In this document: positions 36,284 through 44,458 of the stretch, piece after piece
Layout: each line of letters begins with the position of its first letter
Numbering within the stretch: position 1 is the first letter of the stretch
Assembly: GCA_030262725.1 (NCBI GenBank)
Contig: JAJSZS010000004.1
Span: forward strand, 1 to 64,000
Length of the DNA: 64,000 bases
Direction: 5' to 3'
From: Candidatus Desulfofervidus auxilii
GTDB taxonomy: Bacteria; Desulfobacterota; Desulfofervidia; Desulfofervidales; Desulfofervidaceae
Program-made: the position numbers and the translations under genes
The notes under the pieces: generated by a model
The model's database searches: none
What the model was told of the DNA's origin: nothing
Seen by the model: the letters and a program-made list of their open reading frames with translations, nothing else

Positions 36284-36689
36284 GAGTCAGAGTTGGTCAT
36301 AAGCCGAGTTCTGTTTCCTGAAAGAGGTCACCCTCTTTCAGGTGATGGCCATTCATCTGGGACGCCGGTTACCCGACGCCTCAAGCGACCTACCCGAGGG
36401 CTTCGGGCGGGCCACCCTTATCCCTTTTAGGGAACGCCCTCCTATTTGGTCTTGCTCCGGGTGGGGTTTACCCACTTTAGGTGTCACCACCTAAAGGGGT
36501 GAGCTCTTACCTCACCGTTTCACCCTTGCCCGCACCCTGCAAAATTTACAGGGCCGCTGGCGGTCTGGTTTCTGTGGCACTTTCCTGGGGTCACCCCCAC
36601 TGGGTGTTACCCAGCACCCTGCCCTATGGAGCTCGGACTTTCCTCCTGCTGTTTTAACAGCAGGCGGCCATCCGCCAACTCTGACTCCT
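36282..36689 (-). ncRNA. rnpB: RNase P RNA (class A-like)
   Basis: About 408 nt on the minus strand. The ends form a perfect 15-bp P1 helix (36282-36296 with 36675-36689). The 5' part contains the conserved GAGGAAAGTCCGAGCTCC core and the 3' part ends with ACAGAACTCGGCTTATGACC, the universal CRIV/CRV region. Internal hairpins typical of a bacterial class A ribozyme are visible. It processes pre-tRNA 5' ends. Downstream (minus direction) a T-run (CTATTTTTTC) may serve as terminator. The gene is much more GC-rich than its surroundings, as expected for a structured RNA, possibly in a thermophile. Confidence 0.97.
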
Positions 36690-36756
36690 ACGCAATTTTT
36701 TAAATCTCTAATACTAATTTAATCTTTTTATGCCTCTTTAGCAAGCTTCTTAAAAA

Positions 36757-37491
36757 TTATTTTTCTTCATTATTTTTTATTTCTAAAAGTCCTTTCCAAT
36801 AAATAATTCGTTGGCAAGAAGGGCAAGTCATAAGTTTATCTACTCTTAAAAGTTCATTATAGTTTTGAGGAGGAATATGCATATGACAACCTTCACATAC
36901 ACCATCATTTACAGCTACTACTGCTTGACCATTACGATGTTGACGGATAAAGTCATAACGCTGCAAAATTTCTTTTGGGATATATTTAACCATTTCTTCT
37001 CGTTTTTTACGAAGATCCAAAAGTTCTTTTTTCAAATTGGTAAAACTTATCTCTAACCTTTTCTGAGCCTCAATTAACCTTTTTTCCAATTCCTTTACCT
37101 TCTCCTCTTTCTCTGCAACTACTTTCTTTGCCTCTTCTATTTCATCAAGGGCAATAATAATCTTTTCTTCCCATTCTGAAGCAATTTTTTTCAATTCTTC
37201 TATCTCGACAAGTAAAGCTTGATACTCTTTATTTGTTTTTACTTCCATCATCTTTTGTTTACTTTTTTTTATGCGTGCTTCAGTATCTTCTAGTTCCCAT
37301 TCAGCATCTTTTTTTACCTTTTCTTTTTCTGCTAATATATTTTTAGCATCCTCTAATTCTTTTTGAGCTTCTGTCAATTTTTCTTTTATATTACTTAAAA
37401 TCTCCGGCTCTGTTTCCAATGTTTGATTAATCTTTTTAATTTTAAGATCCAAATCTTGAAGTTTGATAAGGTTTAACAATATTTCACGCAA
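36757..37491 (-). CDS. C4-type zinc ribbon coiled-coil protein (COG1579/DUF164 family)
   Basis: 244 residues. Residues about 1-175 form an antiparallel-coiled-coil-like stretch of charged heptads. The end is a zinc ribbon: GVCEGCHMHIPPQNYNELLR then MTCPSCQRIIYW, giving CxxC...CxxC. The family is widespread in bacteria next to the Nif3-like gene, exactly as here (19-bp overlap). Its function is not settled; related proteins have been linked to nucleic acid binding or flagellar and secretion regulation. The CEGCH string is part of the ribbon, and with no signal peptide it is not a heme site. rnpB follows downstream. Confidence 0.88.
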   Translation of the reverse strand: MREILLNLIKLQDLDLKIKKINQTLETEPEILSNIKEKLTEAQKELEDAKNILAEKEKVKKDAEWELEDTEARIKKSKQKMMEVKTNKEYQALLVEIEELKKIASEWEEKIIIALDEIEEAKKVVAEKEEKVKELEKRLIEAQKRLEISFTNLKKELLDLRKKREEMVKYIPKEILQRYDFIRQHRNGQAVVAVNDGVCEGCHMHIPPQNYNELLRVDKLMTCPSCQRIIYWKGLLEIKNNEEK

Positions 37492-38294
37492 AGTTTGCCT
37501 CCTTCTACATAATATTTAAATGGCGATTCTTCATAAAAAAGCAACACTTCTATATTTTGATTATACTTTTTAAAAAAAGCATCTAATTTTTCTTTAATTT
37601 TAAGCAAAACCCATTTTTCTGACTCATAATGTCCTACCTCTAAAATTAATAAAGGCATTTTTTCAAACAAACGGGCAGGATGATATTTAATTTCTCCTAA
37701 AACAAAAGCATCTAAACCCAATTTGATTGCCAAAGGTAATAATTCACTTGCACTACCTCCACATACACCTACTTTTTTTATTTTTTCTTTCCCTCCAACT
37801 ACTTTTATAATCGGGAGTTTTAATCTTTCTTTCACTTGATTAATAAACACTTCCATTTCTATATTTTCTTTTAATTCACCCCACCATCCAAACCCTACAT
37901 TTGGCATTTGTTTAGGCTGAATAACACCTTTTGGTAAAATATCTAATTGCTCAAGCAAAGCTCTACTTACACCATCAGTAACGCTATCCAAATTAGTATG
38001 TAAAGCAATAATATTTAAGCGGTGATCAATTATTTTTAAAATTAATTTTCCTAAAGGTTCTGAATAAAGAATATTTTTAAAGGATGAGAAAAAAAGAGGA
38101 TGATGGGTAATAATTAATTGAGCATTATTTTTAATAGCATAATCAATTGCATCTTCTGAAGGATCCAATGCAATAATAATCTTTTTTACAGTTGCTTCTT
38201 TATCTCCACATTGAATTCCAACATTATCCCATGACTCTGCAAGATTTGTTGGTACCCATTCTTCTAAATAATCCATAATTTCTTTGATTTTCAT
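37473..38294 (-). CDS. Nif3-like dinuclear metal centre protein
   Basis: 273 residues from ATG 38294. NIF3/YbgI proteins form toroidal hexamers with a dinuclear metal site; the biochemical function is uncertain (GTP cyclohydrolase-like fold). Motifs are LAESWDNVGIQCG near the N-terminus, IALDPSEDAIDYAI, the metal ligands LIITHHPLFF, ALHTNLDSV and, near the C-terminus, GEIKYHPARLF and EVGHYESEKW. The frame is open 16 codons further upstream, but that would run through a terminator hairpin at 38306-38337 and the family starts at MKIKEI. It is followed by the zinc-ribbon gene. Confidence 0.93.
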   Translation of the reverse strand: MKIKEIMDYLEEWVPTNLAESWDNVGIQCGDKEATVKKIIIALDPSEDAIDYAIKNNAQLIITHHPLFFSSFKNILYSEPLGKLILKIIDHRLNIIALHTNLDSVTDGVSRALLEQLDILPKGVIQPKQMPNVGFGWWGELKENIEMEVFINQVKERLKLPIIKVVGGKEKIKKVGVCGGSASELLPLAIKLGLDAFVLGEIKYHPARLFEKMPLLILEVGHYESEKWVLLKIKEKLDAFFKKYNQNIEVLLFYEESPFKYYVEGGKLCVKYC

Positions 38295-38305
38295 TTTTAC
38301 AAAAT

Positions 38306-38337
38306 AAAAAGGTGCGTCAATAACGCACCTTTTTTTA
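38306..38337 (-). terminator. Terminator downstream of tRNA-Met (bidirectional)
   Basis: GGTGCGT and ACGCACC pair around a short loop, extended by A/T pairs. T-runs flank it on both strands. In the minus direction it ends the tRNA-Met transcript, 40 bp after the tRNA and just ahead of the Nif3 gene. Confidence 0.75.
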
Positions 38338-38377
38338 AACACGTAAAATTTCGCTTAAAAAGTAATCTCATTTCTTT

Positions 38378-38453
38378 TGGTGGGCCCACCAGGAATCGAA
38401 CCTGGGACCTTCCGGTTATGAGCCGGTGGCTCTGCCAACTGAGCTATGGGCCC
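38378..38453 (-). tRNA. tRNA-Met (anticodon CAT)
   Basis: 76 nt on the minus strand with encoded CCA. It begins GGGCCCATAGCTCAGTTGG. The anticodon arm CCGGCT-CAT-AACCGG, the T arm CAGGTTCGATTCCTG and a 7-bp acceptor stem are present. The CCGG anticodon stem favours elongator Met; tRNA-Ile2 (lysidine-modified CAT) cannot be fully excluded by eye. It lacks the initiator features (C1-A72 mismatch and three GC pairs). Confidence 0.93.
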
Positions 38454-38465
38454 TTTTTTTATTTT

Positions 38466-38493
38466 ATAATACAATGAAACTAGCCTTTGTCAA
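38466..38493 (-). promoter_or_regulatory. Promoter of tRNA-Met
   Basis: Minus strand: TTGACA (38493-38488), 16 nt, TATTAT (38471-38466), 12 nt before the tRNA 5' end. Close to consensus. Confidence 0.6.
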
Positions 38494-38495
38494 CC

Positions 38496-38524
38496 TTGAA
38501 AGAAAAATGAAAAAAGTTTAGATT
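38496..38524 (+). promoter_or_regulatory. Promoter of the DUF374 gene, leaderless geometry
   Basis: TTGAAA (38496-38501), 17 nt, TAGATT (38519-38524), 7 nt, ATG 38532. It lies back to back with the tRNA-Met promoter. Confidence 0.5.
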
Positions 38525-38531
38525 TTGATTT

Positions 38532-39158
38532 ATGAAGAAATTTAAAAGAATGTTAGTCTATCTTGCTGTAAAACTTTTATATTTTTTACATAAAACATGT
38601 CGTGTAATAATAAAATATGAAGCTCCATTACCTAATTCACCAGTAATTTATGCAGGTTGGCATGGTGTTTTACCTATTTTGTTTTTTATTTTCAAAGATA
38701 AACAAATTGTTACTATGGTTAGTCAAAGTGAAGATGGAGAATTGATTGCTCCTGCTTTTGAAAGAGCTGGATTTAAAGTAATAAGAGGCTCTAGCCATCG
38801 AGGCGGTGTTTTAGCATTAAAAAAAATGGTAAAAATAGTCAAACAAGGCTATAGTGCTGGTTTAGCTATAGATGGTTCTCGTGGGCCTTTACGAAAGGTA
38901 CAAGGAGGAGCACTTTTCTTAGCCATGCATTCTAACTATCCCCTTATACCTCTTAATGTTTTTTATAAACATAGCATAAAACTGCCTACTTGGGATAAAA
39001 TGGAAATCCCATTGCCTTTTACAAAAATAGCTATTGTTTATGGTCGTCCTTTTTATGTAAAAAAAGGAATAAATGAAACTGAATTTGAAACTATACGATT
39101 AGAATTAGAGAAATATCTTTTCCATTTAAAAGATGTAGGAGAAAAGTTGTTAACATAG
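38532..39158 (+). CDS. DUF374 lysophospholipid acyltransferase-like protein
   Basis: 208 residues. The DUF374 family belongs to the lysophospholipid/lauroyl acyltransferase superfamily and is usually linked to lipid A or outer-membrane lipid synthesis. The motifs are YAGWHGVLPILFF (in place of the HX4D motif), VSQSEDGELIAPAFERAGFKVIRGSSHRGG, LAIDGSRGPLRKVQGGALFLA, and YPLIPL. The N-terminus has one hydrophobic anchor segment (MLVYLAVKLLYFLHK). The 3' end overlaps the convergent gene at 39053-39625 by 106 bp. The presence of a Gram-negative outer membrane is consistent with the β-barrel and OmpA genes further on. Confidence 0.9.
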   Translation: MKKFKRMLVYLAVKLLYFLHKTCRVIIKYEAPLPNSPVIYAGWHGVLPILFFIFKDKQIVTMVSQSEDGELIAPAFERAGFKVIRGSSHRGGVLALKKMVKIVKQGYSAGLAIDGSRGPLRKVQGGALFLAMHSNYPLIPLNVFYKHSIKLPTWDKMEIPLPFTKIAIVYGRPFYVKKGINETEFETIRLELEKYLFHLKDVGEKLLT

Positions 39159-39625
39159 TAATTCAATACTTTATTAAATACATCTGGTGTGGTTGTAATC
39201 CAATAAACCATAGTTTTTTTATAAAAAACAGCATGTTTTTTCCCTAATCCCCAAAAAGTATAAATAGTTAAATTTTTTTGTTTAGTTAATTTAAAATGAC
39301 TGAAAGGGCTTTTTATATTCTTTCTTATTTTTTCCATCATGATTTCAGTTTGACTTTTTGCTTCTTTAGGATTAAAGGCCTCTGAAATCCAAATAGTAGC
39401 CTCATGACCATTTCCTCTATAATAAGCAACCCAGGCATTTTTTACATGAATTTCTTTACCATGAAGTCGGTTAACTTCTGCAATAGCTTCTTGCCCTTTT
39501 AATAAATGTATAAGACAAAGTTGCTCTAAACTTTTTGGAAAGGATGGAGATTTTGACTGAGTACAATTGATAAATAACAAAATTAACCATAATATTCTAA
39601 TTTTAAAATAAATTTTTTTATTCAT
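39053..39625 (-). CDS. Exported protein of unknown function, possible lipoprotein
   Basis: 190 residues. A hydrophobic N-terminus (ILWLILLFINC) with Cys21 suggests a signal peptide; the lipobox is imperfect because Asn precedes the cysteine. The mature part has a compact region around VAYYRGNGHEATIWISEAFN and TIYTFWGLGKKHAVFYKKTMVYWITT. This resembles small periplasmic proteins annotated as DUF6599-like or unknown, so I assign no family. The last 35 residues are encoded opposite the 3' end of the DUF374 gene, an unusually long convergent overlap. The true C-terminus may therefore be an accidental extension. It overlaps the upstream small gene by 8 bp. Confidence 0.65.
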   Translation of the reverse strand: MNKKIYFKIRILWLILLFINCTQSKSPSFPKSLEQLCLIHLLKGQEAIAEVNRLHGKEIHVKNAWVAYYRGNGHEATIWISEAFNPKEAKSQTEIMMEKIRKNIKSPFSHFKLTKQKNLTIYTFWGLGKKHAVFYKKTMVYWITTTPDVFNKVLNYYVNNFSPTSFKWKRYFSNSNRIVSNSVSFIPFFT

Positions 39626-39827
39626 GCTTATTAAATTTCAAAAAAGAAGCAATAGACTCATCTCTCACTTGAAAGGAAAAATAATCATGCTTAGCAATAG
39701 CACAATTAATATTTAAAGCACAATATTTAAGACATATAGAATCTTCTGAATCAAAATCTCCAAAACAATGAAGACGCCCTTCTAAAAATTCTTGTTTTAT
39801 TATTTTCACTTTAATTCTTTGCATCAT
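39618..39827 (-). CDS. Small cysteine-containing hypothetical protein
   Basis: 69 residues, starting at ATG 39827 (or the adjacent second ATG), in a TAATG overlap with suhB. A good ribosome site (AAGGAG) lies just upstream. The sequence has four cysteines, in LHCFGDF and CLKYCALNINC, and could bind a metal, but no known family is recognised. It sits between suhB and an exported protein gene as part of a three-gene minus-strand unit. Confidence 0.65.
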   Translation of the reverse strand: MMQRIKVKIIKQEFLEGRLHCFGDFDSEDSICLKYCALNINCAIAKHDYFSFQVRDESIASFLKFNKHE

Positions 39828-40591
39828 TACTCCTTTAAAAATTTTATCATATCCTGATGTAAAAATCCATTAGTTGCTAAAATCTCTTTAGAATAAATAG
39901 AATAAGGACGACCTGAAAAATCAGAAACTATCCCTCCTGCCTCTTCCACAATTAATTTACCAGCAGCAGTATCCCAAGGATGGAGACGCTCTTCCCAAAA
40001 GCCATCAAAACGCCCACAAGCCAAATAACACAAATCCATAGCAGCTGAACCTGCTCGACGAATACCTCTAGCAACCATAAGCATTTTCTTAAATCGAGTA
40101 ACTACTGGCTCTGGTCGTTGGTGAATATCATAAGGGAAACCTGTTGCAAGTAAAGCTTGATGAATTTTTTTAGTTTTAGAAACTTTTATAGGCTTTCCAT
40201 TTAAAAAAGCCCCTTTACCTTTAATGGCAGAAAAACATTCTTTTAAAATGGGAATATATACTACTCCTAAAACAATTTCTCCTTTTACTTCCAAAGCCAA
40301 AGAAGTGCAAAACCAAGGTAATCCATGAGCAAAGTTTGTTGTACCATCCAATGGGTCAATAATCCATTTTATTTCGCCTTCTTCTAATCCACTTTCTTCA
40401 GCTAAAATACCATGCTCAGGATAATGAGCCTTAATAGCCTTTTTAAAAATAGCCTCACTTTTTAAATCTGCTTCAGTTACTAAATTTATTTTTCCTTTAT
40501 AATCAATTTGATGTGTTTTTGGAAAAAGCCCTAAAAGTTCTTCTCCTGCTTTATAAGAAACCTCTAAAGCAAACTTATAAAACTCTTCCAT
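39827..40591 (-). CDS. suhB: Inositol-1-monophosphatase family protein SuhB
   Basis: 254 residues from ATG 40591. This is a magnesium-dependent phosphatase of the inositol monophosphatase/fructose-bisphosphatase superfamily. Metal-site motifs are AEESGLEEGEIKWIIDPLDGTTNFAHG and HPWDTAAGKLIVEEAGG; VTEADLKSE precedes them. In thermophiles such enzymes may act on inositol phosphates or fructose-1,6-bisphosphate. The frame is open 31 codons upstream, but CGGAGGT 5 nt before this ATG and family alignment support the shorter form. It leads a small operon with two unknown genes. Confidence 0.94.
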   Translation of the reverse strand: MEEFYKFALEVSYKAGEELLGLFPKTHQIDYKGKINLVTEADLKSEAIFKKAIKAHYPEHGILAEESGLEEGEIKWIIDPLDGTTNFAHGLPWFCTSLALEVKGEIVLGVVYIPILKECFSAIKGKGAFLNGKPIKVSKTKKIHQALLATGFPYDIHQRPEPVVTRFKKMLMVARGIRRAGSAAMDLCYLACGRFDGFWEERLHPWDTAAGKLIVEEAGGIVSDFSGRPYSIYSKEILATNGFLHQDMIKFLKE

Positions 40592-40639
40592 TCCAACCTC
40601 CGGATGAAAAATTTCTTCTTTACTCTTTTGCAAAACTAT

Positions 40640-40668
40640 GTTATAAGCCCACAGTAGCCTAAAGGCAA
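40640..40668 (-). promoter_or_regulatory. Promoter of suhB
   Basis: Minus strand: TTGCCT (40668-40663), 17 nt, TATAAC (40645-40640), then a leader with CGGAGGT before ATG 40591. The -35 box almost touches the start of the divergent gene at 40673. Confidence 0.4.
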
Positions 40669-40672
40669 GAGG

Positions 40673-42136
40673 ATGACTAAACACTTACCATTGTACTTTG
40701 AAAGTTGTTCAAAAAAACCTTTCTTTCTTTTAAGTCGTGTCCATTTTGAAATCCTTATACCAAGAAAAGTTTTTTCATTTATAAATAAACATAAGGAATT
40801 TTTTATTCATACACAGAAAAAAGAATTTTGCCATGCATTTTGGGTAGATTTGAAACAAGAGCGAATTTTAGGTATCTTAAAAATAAATAAAAAATATTGT
40901 GTTCTTGAATGTTTTACAAAAAAACAAGCAAAAAAAGGAAAAAAGTGGTTAGAAACTGAATTAAAAGAAGCTATTAGATTTAAAGCCTATAGCTATAGAC
41001 GTTTATCTAATCCTTGGCGAGAAGAAAGGACTTCTTTAAAAGAATATCTTATTCATTATTATGAAAAAGAATGGATTCATACCCCTTTATCATATTTAAA
41101 TAATCAAACCCCTCTCCAATCTTTGAAAACTAATCGTTCTTCTTTAATCAATCTTATTGAAGAAATGGAAAAAACACTTTTTCTCCCCTATGATTTTAAT
41201 CGTCTTAGGCAACGATTAAATTTAAATAGTATTTGTTATTTAGATAAAGAAATTGAAAAACAAAAACTAAATTTACAAGAAGAAATTTTAGAGTGTTTAA
41301 ATACTGCTTTTCGACTCTTACGTGTAATTGAGGAAACAGAAACATTTTCCTCTAATATAATTGAACCATTAATTTCCCTTACACATCTTGTAGATAGACT
41401 TAGTGAATTTGCTATTTTTTTAGATAAGAAGCTTTGTTATAAAGATTTGAAAAAAATCACCAGTCAACTTTATGAAGTCTTTGATAAAGTAGAGATACAA
41501 TTAAAAGAACTATTAGAAGCTATCCCTCAAAAAGAAAAAATAATAGAACTTTATACTGATGAAAATTGGCATCATTTAGAGATAATTAATGAAGAGCCTT
41601 TTTTATCTCTACCTCGAAGCTTGGCTAAAGAAGTAATGGCTAATTGGAGAGGAAAAGCAGAAGAAATTATTCTTACTTCAGAAATGGACCTTTTTTCTGT
41701 TTTGGAAAAACAGCCTTTAGAATGGATTGAAGCAATAGCTGCTTTTCTCAATCTACTTGAAGGAAATAAGAGTAAAAAAGCATATGTTGATACTATTACT
41801 TCTTTTTTAAAAAAACCTTCAAATTTAATTCAGGTAGTGGCTAACTTACCTGAAGAAGCCCATGGAGTATTACGAGTTGTTTTAGAAGCTGGAGGTAGTT
41901 TCCCTTATGCCTGCTTAATAAGATACTTTGGTAATGACATTTATGATGGTTTTTATTGGCGAATAAAACCACCACGAAGTGCGATTGGTATTATTAGAGC
42001 AAGAGGTTTGCTTTTTGTAGGACAAATGAAAAGAATGGGGACACTAACAAAAGTAGCTTTTATTCCTTCTGATTTACGTCCTATTTTACGTCACCTTACA
42101 ACAGTCCCCGATAATATCCTCCGTCTACCTGAATAA
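40673..42136 (+). CDS. Large hypothetical protein
   Basis: 487 residues, soluble. I do not recognise the whole protein. A region at about residues 137-168 (WIHTPLSYLNNQTPLQSLKTNRSSLINLIEEME) resembles the short segment found in some SEC-C/YecA-associated proteins ('W...PL..L...TP..A'). The C-terminal 90 residues (EEAHGVLRVVLEAGGSFPYACLIRYFGN ... GIIRARGLLFVGQM ... VAFIPSDLRPIL) resemble the helicase-associated winged domain of XPB/Ssl2-like proteins. These are pattern impressions only. The start ATG has GGCAAGAGG before it. The 3' end overlaps the convergent SDR gene by 41 bp. Confidence 0.75.
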   Translation: MTKHLPLYFESCSKKPFFLLSRVHFEILIPRKVFSFINKHKEFFIHTQKKEFCHAFWVDLKQERILGILKINKKYCVLECFTKKQAKKGKKWLETELKEAIRFKAYSYRRLSNPWREERTSLKEYLIHYYEKEWIHTPLSYLNNQTPLQSLKTNRSSLINLIEEMEKTLFLPYDFNRLRQRLNLNSICYLDKEIEKQKLNLQEEILECLNTAFRLLRVIEETETFSSNIIEPLISLTHLVDRLSEFAIFLDKKLCYKDLKKITSQLYEVFDKVEIQLKELLEAIPQKEKIIELYTDENWHHLEIINEEPFLSLPRSLAKEVMANWRGKAEEIILTSEMDLFSVLEKQPLEWIEAIAAFLNLLEGNKSKKAYVDTITSFLKKPSNLIQVVANLPEEAHGVLRVVLEAGGSFPYACLIRYFGNDIYDGFYWRIKPPRSAIGIIRARGLLFVGQMKRMGTLTKVAFIPSDLRPILRHLTTVPDNILRLPE

Positions 42137-42887
42137 CTGTTCCTGTTAAATAACTTGCTTTTTCTGAAGCTAAAAAAACCACAAGATTAGCAATTTCTTC
42201 AGGTTTTGCTAAACGTCCTAAAGGAATCTGCTTTTCCCATAATTTAATAACCTCTTCAGTTGTTATGCCCTTTTCTAATGCTTGTGTTTTTGCTAATTGC
42301 TTCACTCGTTCTGTAAGTGTATAACCTGGACAAACACTATTTACTAAAATATTATATTTTGCCACTTCATCAGCTAAAGTTTTTGTCCAACTTACTATGG
42401 CTGCTCGTAAACTATTAGAAAGAATCAGTCGTTCAATGGGCTGTTTTACTGAGATAGAAGCCATAGCAATAATACGTCCCCATCTTTCCTTTTGCATATA
42501 AGGAATGGCTGCCCAAGCCATATTTAGTGCACTCATTAAAGTAAGATAAAAAGCCTTTTCCCACATCTCTATTGTGGTCTCAACAAAATAGGCAGACGGA
42601 GGGCCACCGGCATTTGTAACTAAAATATGAATAGTGCCAAAATGATTTATAGTTTGGTGTATAAATTCTTTTGCCTGTTTGGCTATTGAAACATCAGCAA
42701 CAATAGGCAATATTTCAGTATCTGTAATTTTTTTAATCTCTTCAGCAGTAGCCTCTAATATTTCTTTATTTCTAGCACAAATTGCCACATTCACCCCTTC
42801 CTTTGCCAAACCTAAAGCTATGGCTTTACCCAAACCTCTACTTGCTCCAGATACAGCTGCAATCTTTCCTTTAATCCCCAAATCCAT
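42096..42887 (-). CDS. Short-chain dehydrogenase/reductase-like protein with altered active site
   Basis: 263 residues. The Rossmann signature SGASRGLGKAIALG (residues 13-26) and TNAGGPP (91-97) are intact, and the C-terminus AEEIANLVVFLASEKASYLTGTVIQVDGG is typical of 3-oxoacyl-ACP reductase-like SDRs. The catalytic YxxxK is replaced: the aligned segment reads SNSLR (Ser157, Arg161). A subfamily of SDRs with this LSNSLR segment exists and is usually annotated as 3-oxoacyl-ACP reductase, but its chemistry must differ from the classical mechanism. It is co-transcribed with pepA (17-bp overlap), with AAGGAGG ahead of the start. Confidence 0.88.
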   Translation of the reverse strand: MDLGIKGKIAAVSGASRGLGKAIALGLAKEGVNVAICARNKEILEATAEEIKKITDTEILPIVADVSIAKQAKEFIHQTINHFGTIHILVTNAGGPPSAYFVETTIEMWEKAFYLTLMSALNMAWAAIPYMQKERWGRIIAMASISVKQPIERLILSNSLRAAIVSWTKTLADEVAKYNILVNSVCPGYTLTERVKQLAKTQALEKGITTEEVIKLWEKQIPLGRLAKPEEIANLVVFLASEKASYLTGTVIQVDGGYYRGLL

Positions 42888-44352
42888 AATTTGCCTCCTT
42901 GAGTAGCCAAGTAAGCACTGTCCTTACTGGCACTCCAGTAGCTCCTTCTACATAATATTTCCAAGATTTTTCAAGATAGGCAGGGCCAGCAATATCTAAA
43001 TGTATCCAATGTTTTACTTCTACAAATTCTTTAAGAAAAAGGGCAGCAGTAATAGCTCCACCATAACGAGAACCAACATTTTTAATATCACCAAAAGTTC
43101 CTTTAATTTCTTCTTTTAAATCTTCATCTAAAGGTAAAGGCCAAAATTTTTCTCCTGTTTCTTTACCAATTTCTTGAATATCTTTTGTTAAATTTTCATC
43201 ATTGCTAAAAATGCCACTTGTAAAACGCCCTAAAGCTACTATACATGCCCCTGTCAATGTAGCCATATCAATAATAACATCTGGTTTAAGCTCTGAAGCA
43301 TAAATCAAGGCATCTGCAAGAATCAATCTTCCTTCTGCGTCAGTATTATGAATTTCAACACTTTTCCCATTTTTAAAGACAATAATATCATCAGGACGAA
43401 ATGCTTTTCCTCCAGGCATATTTTCAGCTGCAGGGATGAGACCATGAACTTCACATTGAGGTTTTAAACTAGCTATAGCTTTCATAATACCCAAAACAGC
43501 GCAGGCACCAGCCTTATCACTTTTCATGGTCTTCATAAATTGATCAGGTTTAATATTAAGACCTCCACTATCAAAAGTAATACCCTTTCCAATAATAACA
43601 AATCGTTTTTTTGCTTTAGAAGGAGTATAGGCAAGATGAATAAATCGAGGAGGATGATAACTGCCTTGACCTACTGCTAAAATGCCATGCATTTTTTCAT
43701 CTTTTAGTTTTTTTTCATCATAGACAATACATTTTAATCCTACCTCTTTAGCTAATCTTATAGCAATCTCTGCTAGATCTTGTGGTTTAATAACATTACC
43801 AGGTTCATTTACTAAATCGCGAGTGAAATTAGCAGCTTCTGCTAAATATTTACCTATTTGTATTGACTTTTGCCATTTTTTTTCAACTAATAGATTTATT
43901 TTCTCAATTTTTGTTTTTTCATTGTCTTTTTTATATTTTTTAAACTTATAATTACTTAATAAAACTCCTTCTACTAACCATTGAATAGCTTTTTCTCCCA
44001 ATTGCTCACTACCTAGATTTTCAAAAGTAACATCATTTAATTTAAGCTCCTCAACTTTTTTTAAAGCAGAAGCACTTGCTTTTCTGATTTTATCTGGCTC
44101 TAATTTTTCTTTTTCTCCTAATCCTGTTATAATAAGATACTTAAAATTTGTTTTATCTTTAACAGGCATAAAAACTGTTTTCTCTAACTCTCCCTTAAAA
44201 TCAATATCCTTCAAAAATTCTATTAATTTGCCTTCTAAAAAGCTATCTATTTCTTGAGCAATAGGAGTTAAACTTAATTCTTTGTATACACCAATAACAA
44301 GAGCATTACCCTTTATTTCTTTTATTTTTTTTCCTACTAAAATAAACTCCAT
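42871..44352 (-). CDS. pepA: Leucyl aminopeptidase PepA (M17)
   Basis: 493 residues. PepA is a hexameric two-metal aminopeptidase. The N-terminal macro-like domain precedes an intact catalytic domain: GKGITFDSGGLNIKP, MKSDKAGACAVLGIMKA, the signature NTDAEGRLILADAL, and DMATLTGACIVALG. Length is normal. A GGAGGT ribosome site precedes ATG 44352, and a TTGATT/17/TATTTA promoter lies upstream. It is first in a two-gene operon with the SDR. In some bacteria PepA also binds DNA, but nothing here indicates that. Confidence 0.96.
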   Translation of the reverse strand: MEFILVGKKIKEIKGNALVIGVYKELSLTPIAQEIDSFLEGKLIEFLKDIDFKGELEKTVFMPVKDKTNFKYLIITGLGEKEKLEPDKIRKASASALKKVEELKLNDVTFENLGSEQLGEKAIQWLVEGVLLSNYKFKKYKKDNEKTKIEKINLLVEKKWQKSIQIGKYLAEAANFTRDLVNEPGNVIKPQDLAEIAIRLAKEVGLKCIVYDEKKLKDEKMHGILAVGQGSYHPPRFIHLAYTPSKAKKRFVIIGKGITFDSGGLNIKPDQFMKTMKSDKAGACAVLGIMKAIASLKPQCEVHGLIPAAENMPGGKAFRPDDIIVFKNGKSVEIHNTDAEGRLILADALIYASELKPDVIIDMATLTGACIVALGRFTSGIFSNDENLTKDIQEIGKETGEKFWPLPLDEDLKEEIKGTFGDIKNVGSRYGGAITAALFLKEFVEVKHWIHLDIAGPAYLEKSWKYYVEGATGVPVRTVLTWLLKEANYGFGD

Positions 44353-44386
44353 TTTTTACCTCCATTACTAAAATAAAGCAAAACAC

Positions 44387-44415
44387 TAAATAGCATGAAA
44401 ACTATTTAAAATCAA
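44387..44415 (-). promoter_or_regulatory. Promoter of pepA
   Basis: Minus strand: TTGATT (44415-44410), 17 nt, TATTTA (44392-44387), then a leader of about 30 nt containing GGAGGT. Divergent from the promoter at 44424-44452. Confidence 0.45.
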
Positions 44416-44423
44416 TTATCAGC

Positions 44424-44452
44424 TTGCTCAGAATAAAAGAAGAAGATATTAT
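44424..44452 (+). promoter_or_regulatory. Promoter of the clamp-like gene, leaderless geometry
   Basis: TTGCTC (44424-44429), 17 nt, TATTAT (44447-44452), 6 nt, GTG 44459. Strong -10 box. Confidence 0.5.
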
Positions 44453-44458
44453 AATTTT

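Noticed and set aside
36820-36900. CEGCH in the zinc-ribbon protein as a heme site
   Set aside because: The protein has no signal peptide and the motif is half of a CxxC...CxxC ribbon.
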